From: Glandiceps talaboti
Lineage: Eukaryota > Hemichordata > Enteropneusta > Spengelidae
Assembly: GCF_964340395.1 (NCBI RefSeq)
Contig: NC_135554.1
Coordinates: forward strand, 3,972,975 to 4,036,974
Length of the DNA stretch: 64,000 nucleotides
Direction of reading: 5' to 3'
Part shown: piece by piece, positions 57,735-64,000 of the stretch
Position numbering within the stretch: the first letter of the stretch is position 1
Layout of the letters: every line of letters starts with the position of its first letter
The notes under the pieces: model-generated
The model's database searches: none
Told to the model about the DNA's origin: nothing
Seen by the model: the letters and a program-made list of their open reading frames with translations, nothing else
Program-made: the position numbers and the translations under genes

Positions 57735-58099
57735 ACATATATCATGTAAGTGTATTTTGTGTGCTGCCTCCAACATCAAATGAAATCTCAGCCACAGACC
57801 GTGTCACTTTATTAGATTAAAATCCGCTTGTTCAACATCATCGCAGTGTGTCGAAAGTCAGTCCTCTTTACTCAACTCATCGTTGGTGGCAGCACATCTA
57901 ACAACCATCATACCAACCATTCACTCAACACATGCGTCTTGCGGACAGCAATTTTATTTCATTTTTTTAAAGAGGTTAAAAATATTTCCTATCAGATGAA
58001 AGTCATAACAGATAAATACTACCAACGCTATCATACACAAGTAGTACATTTTATATTGTTATTATAATAATGGTTTATTGCTTCTTAAGGCCTCTGACC

Positions 58100-58720
58100 T
58101 ATATCGCAAAAAAAAAATTACAGTACTAGTTTACATAATCTCACGGAAGTGTACAGAAAACAAATTAGCAGAATTCCTTTCTTAAAACATCTGCTCTGTA
58201 TACATGCGCAGCCAGATTTAGAATTACTGGACCTTTGTTTGACGACATAAGTGAATAAAACTTTTCAATAGTAGGATTTATATATGACCATTCTGGTAAG
58301 TACTTTTGTCTGAGATTTTGGTACAGGGGACAAACTAGAGTAAAATGGTATTCATCTTCAATATTTGTTGACATACATATTTTACAAGTGCGATCTTCGA
58401 GATCAATACCCAAAGCACGGCCCTTTTCCACAGCCAGTTCGAGACCAGAACTTCTAAGGCAAGCCAATGCTCGTCTGAATTTTTTAGTTTCCATTTTTAA
58501 CATAATATAATCTTCTGACTGGAACAAAAATTTAAAATTTCTATATAAACGTAGTTTGTCCTTAGAACACACATCTGTTCACCAGTCCTGCTTAAAAATA
58601 TCCACTGTTCTGGTCATGAAGTGGCATAGGAAGATATCAAAGTCACCAATATCAAACCTCTCCAAAACCATATTCAAATAAGACATCTGACCTGTGTTGC
58701 CCACGATACCTTGTTATTTC
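58100..58720 (-). mobile_element. LINE 3' end, C-terminal zinc-binding part of the polyprotein
   Basis: Minus-strand frame 58572-58165 reads CSKDKLRLYRNFKFLFQ, RRALACLRSSGLELAVEKGR, RTCKICMSTNIEDEYHFTLV, CPLYQNLRQKYLPEW, a pattern of C-x2-C, then H and C, typical of the C-terminus of many invertebrate LINE polyproteins. Upstream sequence (58573-58720) continues the similarity with stops. Only the 3' end is present. Confidence 0.78.
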
Positions 58721-58950
58721 TATCGAGTTCAATAGCAAAATTATAACACTGCTTTGCTACTCTATTTTATTTGGTGGCATTAGTAAGAGTTTATACCAAT
58801 ATGACAAAACTTTTTTGATTGTATGAATAGCAATTGGAAATCTGCCACAGTCCCCCAGTACACATACGTCAGGTGTTGACGACTTTACACCTAAAAACAT
58901 TTTACAATACTTTAGCTGTACTCTTTCTGCAACCTTGCAATATTGTTATT

Positions 58951-58954
<4 letters not shown>

Positions 58955-59046
<92 letters not shown>
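58955..59046 (+). repeat. (AT)n microsatellite
   Basis: About 45 AT units. Confidence 0.97.
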
Positions 59047-59048
<2 letters not shown>

Positions 59049-60233
59049 ACATTTGGTTTACTTTTTCCTCATCAGATCATTAGCAATCACACACAGGAGC
59101 AGTGATGACGGGTTACGAAAGTGCCACTTGTCCACCCTCATGGATCATAGACAGTCGAGAGGCCCTATGTATGGATATACTCATGTACGAACGAACACAA
59201 TCTTACAGTATCACTTTCCAAGAGACCAAATATGTTAGTTTTGAAGTTTTGTTACTAGTATGGTGTGACAGTAATAGCCTTCAAATATAAATAACACAAA
59301 CTTTAAGTTAAAGTTATTAGTTCTTTAACATCCTTGGTACTTTGTAACGAAGGTAACAGTGTGGGTTTCCGATTCTACCTAATTTTCCGCTATCGCCCTT
59401 AAGCTTAAACCTTGTCATACAGTTTGGAGAAAATGTCAAATAACTCAAAACAGACATATATAATGACCCAAAATTTAAAAGTTCACTAACGACCTTACGT
59501 AATTTGATAGGTATAGCAAACATACATTATTTGACGTAGTCTAAGATTTATGACGTGTCATTGACTTTAGAATCACGATATCAGTTGCATGACTTCACTA
59601 AATGCCATCACTTTAAATTACACGTGTAACTTAGACAAATATCCCAGTAATTCACTTTTATGATGCACTTTTAATGAATGCTTAATACTGCAACTACTTA
59701 CGGCCTGATTAAACGAGAGACGCGTCGTTGACTTGAGAATCTAATGATCAATCGCTAGATGCGAACATAAACGACGAGTCTCTGGGACGTACCTATGGGA
59801 ATTGGTTTAGTTTACATTCTTATCGATATTTGCTAGCTTCACAAGGGCTCTGTCACAGTGAGTAGTTGTAATTATTGAAAGTACATTACGTAACTCATAG
59901 CTATAATTACTTTGTACAAACTTTTGCAAAAATAATGACAATTCAGTGAAGTTGGGGGACTGCGCCATCAACCATAGAGTGAACAAGAGTGATCACATGA
60001 CAGGTTGCAGTCAAAATTAAGTCGTCAGCTTCTCAACAGCGCCCTCTATCATGAGTTAACAAGCGTGACAGTGTGCAGTCAAAAGCCCTCAGCTTATCAA
60101 ATGATGTGTGTATTAGTACTAGTGATACATTTAGAAGTTGTAAATTGAAAGTAAATTCTGAAATAAGTAACATCATAAAGAAATATCATTCCTTATCTCA
60201 CGTAGTAATTGTAATACCCACAACATTTTCCAA
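59047..60233. other. 3' flank of the signal-peptidase-like gene; no gene seen
   Basis: Unique AT-rich sequence. I found no exact AATAAA on the minus strand close to the stop at 60234. Confidence 0.45.
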
Positions 60234-63937
<3,704 letters not shown>

Positions 63938-64000
63938 CTAGGGGAAAAAGAGAAAAATAAAGCTTTTTAAAACCTGTAGTTTACATCTACCAATTTCTAA

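Overview
The window is nuclear DNA of an animal, most likely a marine invertebrate. The evidence is multi-exon genes with GT-AG introns of 0.1 to 3 kb, telomere-like CTAACC tandem repeats, CR1/L2-type LINE fragments (one with a 2A-like motif and a PHD-like finger), Harbinger-like non-autonomous transposons, and a very heavy load of microsatellites and minisatellites. I cannot name the species; a deuterostome (hemichordate, amphioxus or echinoderm) or a lophotrochozoan would all fit. Most long open frames are translations of simple repeats and are not genes.

Three genes can be rebuilt exon by exon. (1) Plus strand, 12167-30147: an 18-exon arylsulfatase of the ARSB/ARSI/ARSJ type, about 600 residues, with an N-terminal membrane anchor and a complete set of catalytic residues. 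(2) Minus strand, 53942-36236: a 17-exon paralogue of about 572 residues with the same intron phases and many exons of identical length. It has lost 7 of the 10 canonical sulfatase active-site residues, including the cysteine that becomes formylglycine, yet its reading frame and splice sites are intact. It is read here as a membrane-anchored pseudo-sulfatase. The two genes are tail to tail. (3) Minus strand, 63937-60234: the last four exons of a SEC11/signal-peptidase-like membrane protein in which the catalytic Ser and His also appear to be replaced. Its 5' exons lie beyond the right edge.

Layout: 1-12 kb is intergenic and repeat-rich (Harbinger-like copy 1 invaded by AT repeats and palindromes, two MITEs, a decayed minus-strand LINE 5' part). 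12-30 kb is the active-type sulfatase, whose introns hold 57-, 46-, 23- and 36-bp tandem arrays, a LINE 3' end and Harbinger-like copy 2. 30-36 kb is the intergenic space between the two 3' ends and carries a 3.3-kb foldback structure with 28-bp arrays in its arms and Harbinger-like copy 3 in its loop. 36-54 kb is the pseudo-sulfatase, with 20-, 71-, 24- and 40-bp arrays in its introns. 54-60 kb is intergenic, with a complete 2.05-kb Harbinger-like element (16-bp TIRs, TTA target duplication) and another LINE 3' end. 60-64 kb is the signal-peptidase-like gene, with large ATAC/GACA/AT repeat tracts in its introns.

Functionally, gene 1 should hydrolyse sulfate esters, probably on glycosaminoglycan-like substrates, in the secretory/lysosomal system. 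Gene 2 keeps the scaffold and membrane anchor but should be inactive, so a binding, chaperone or dominant regulatory role is more likely; this is inference.
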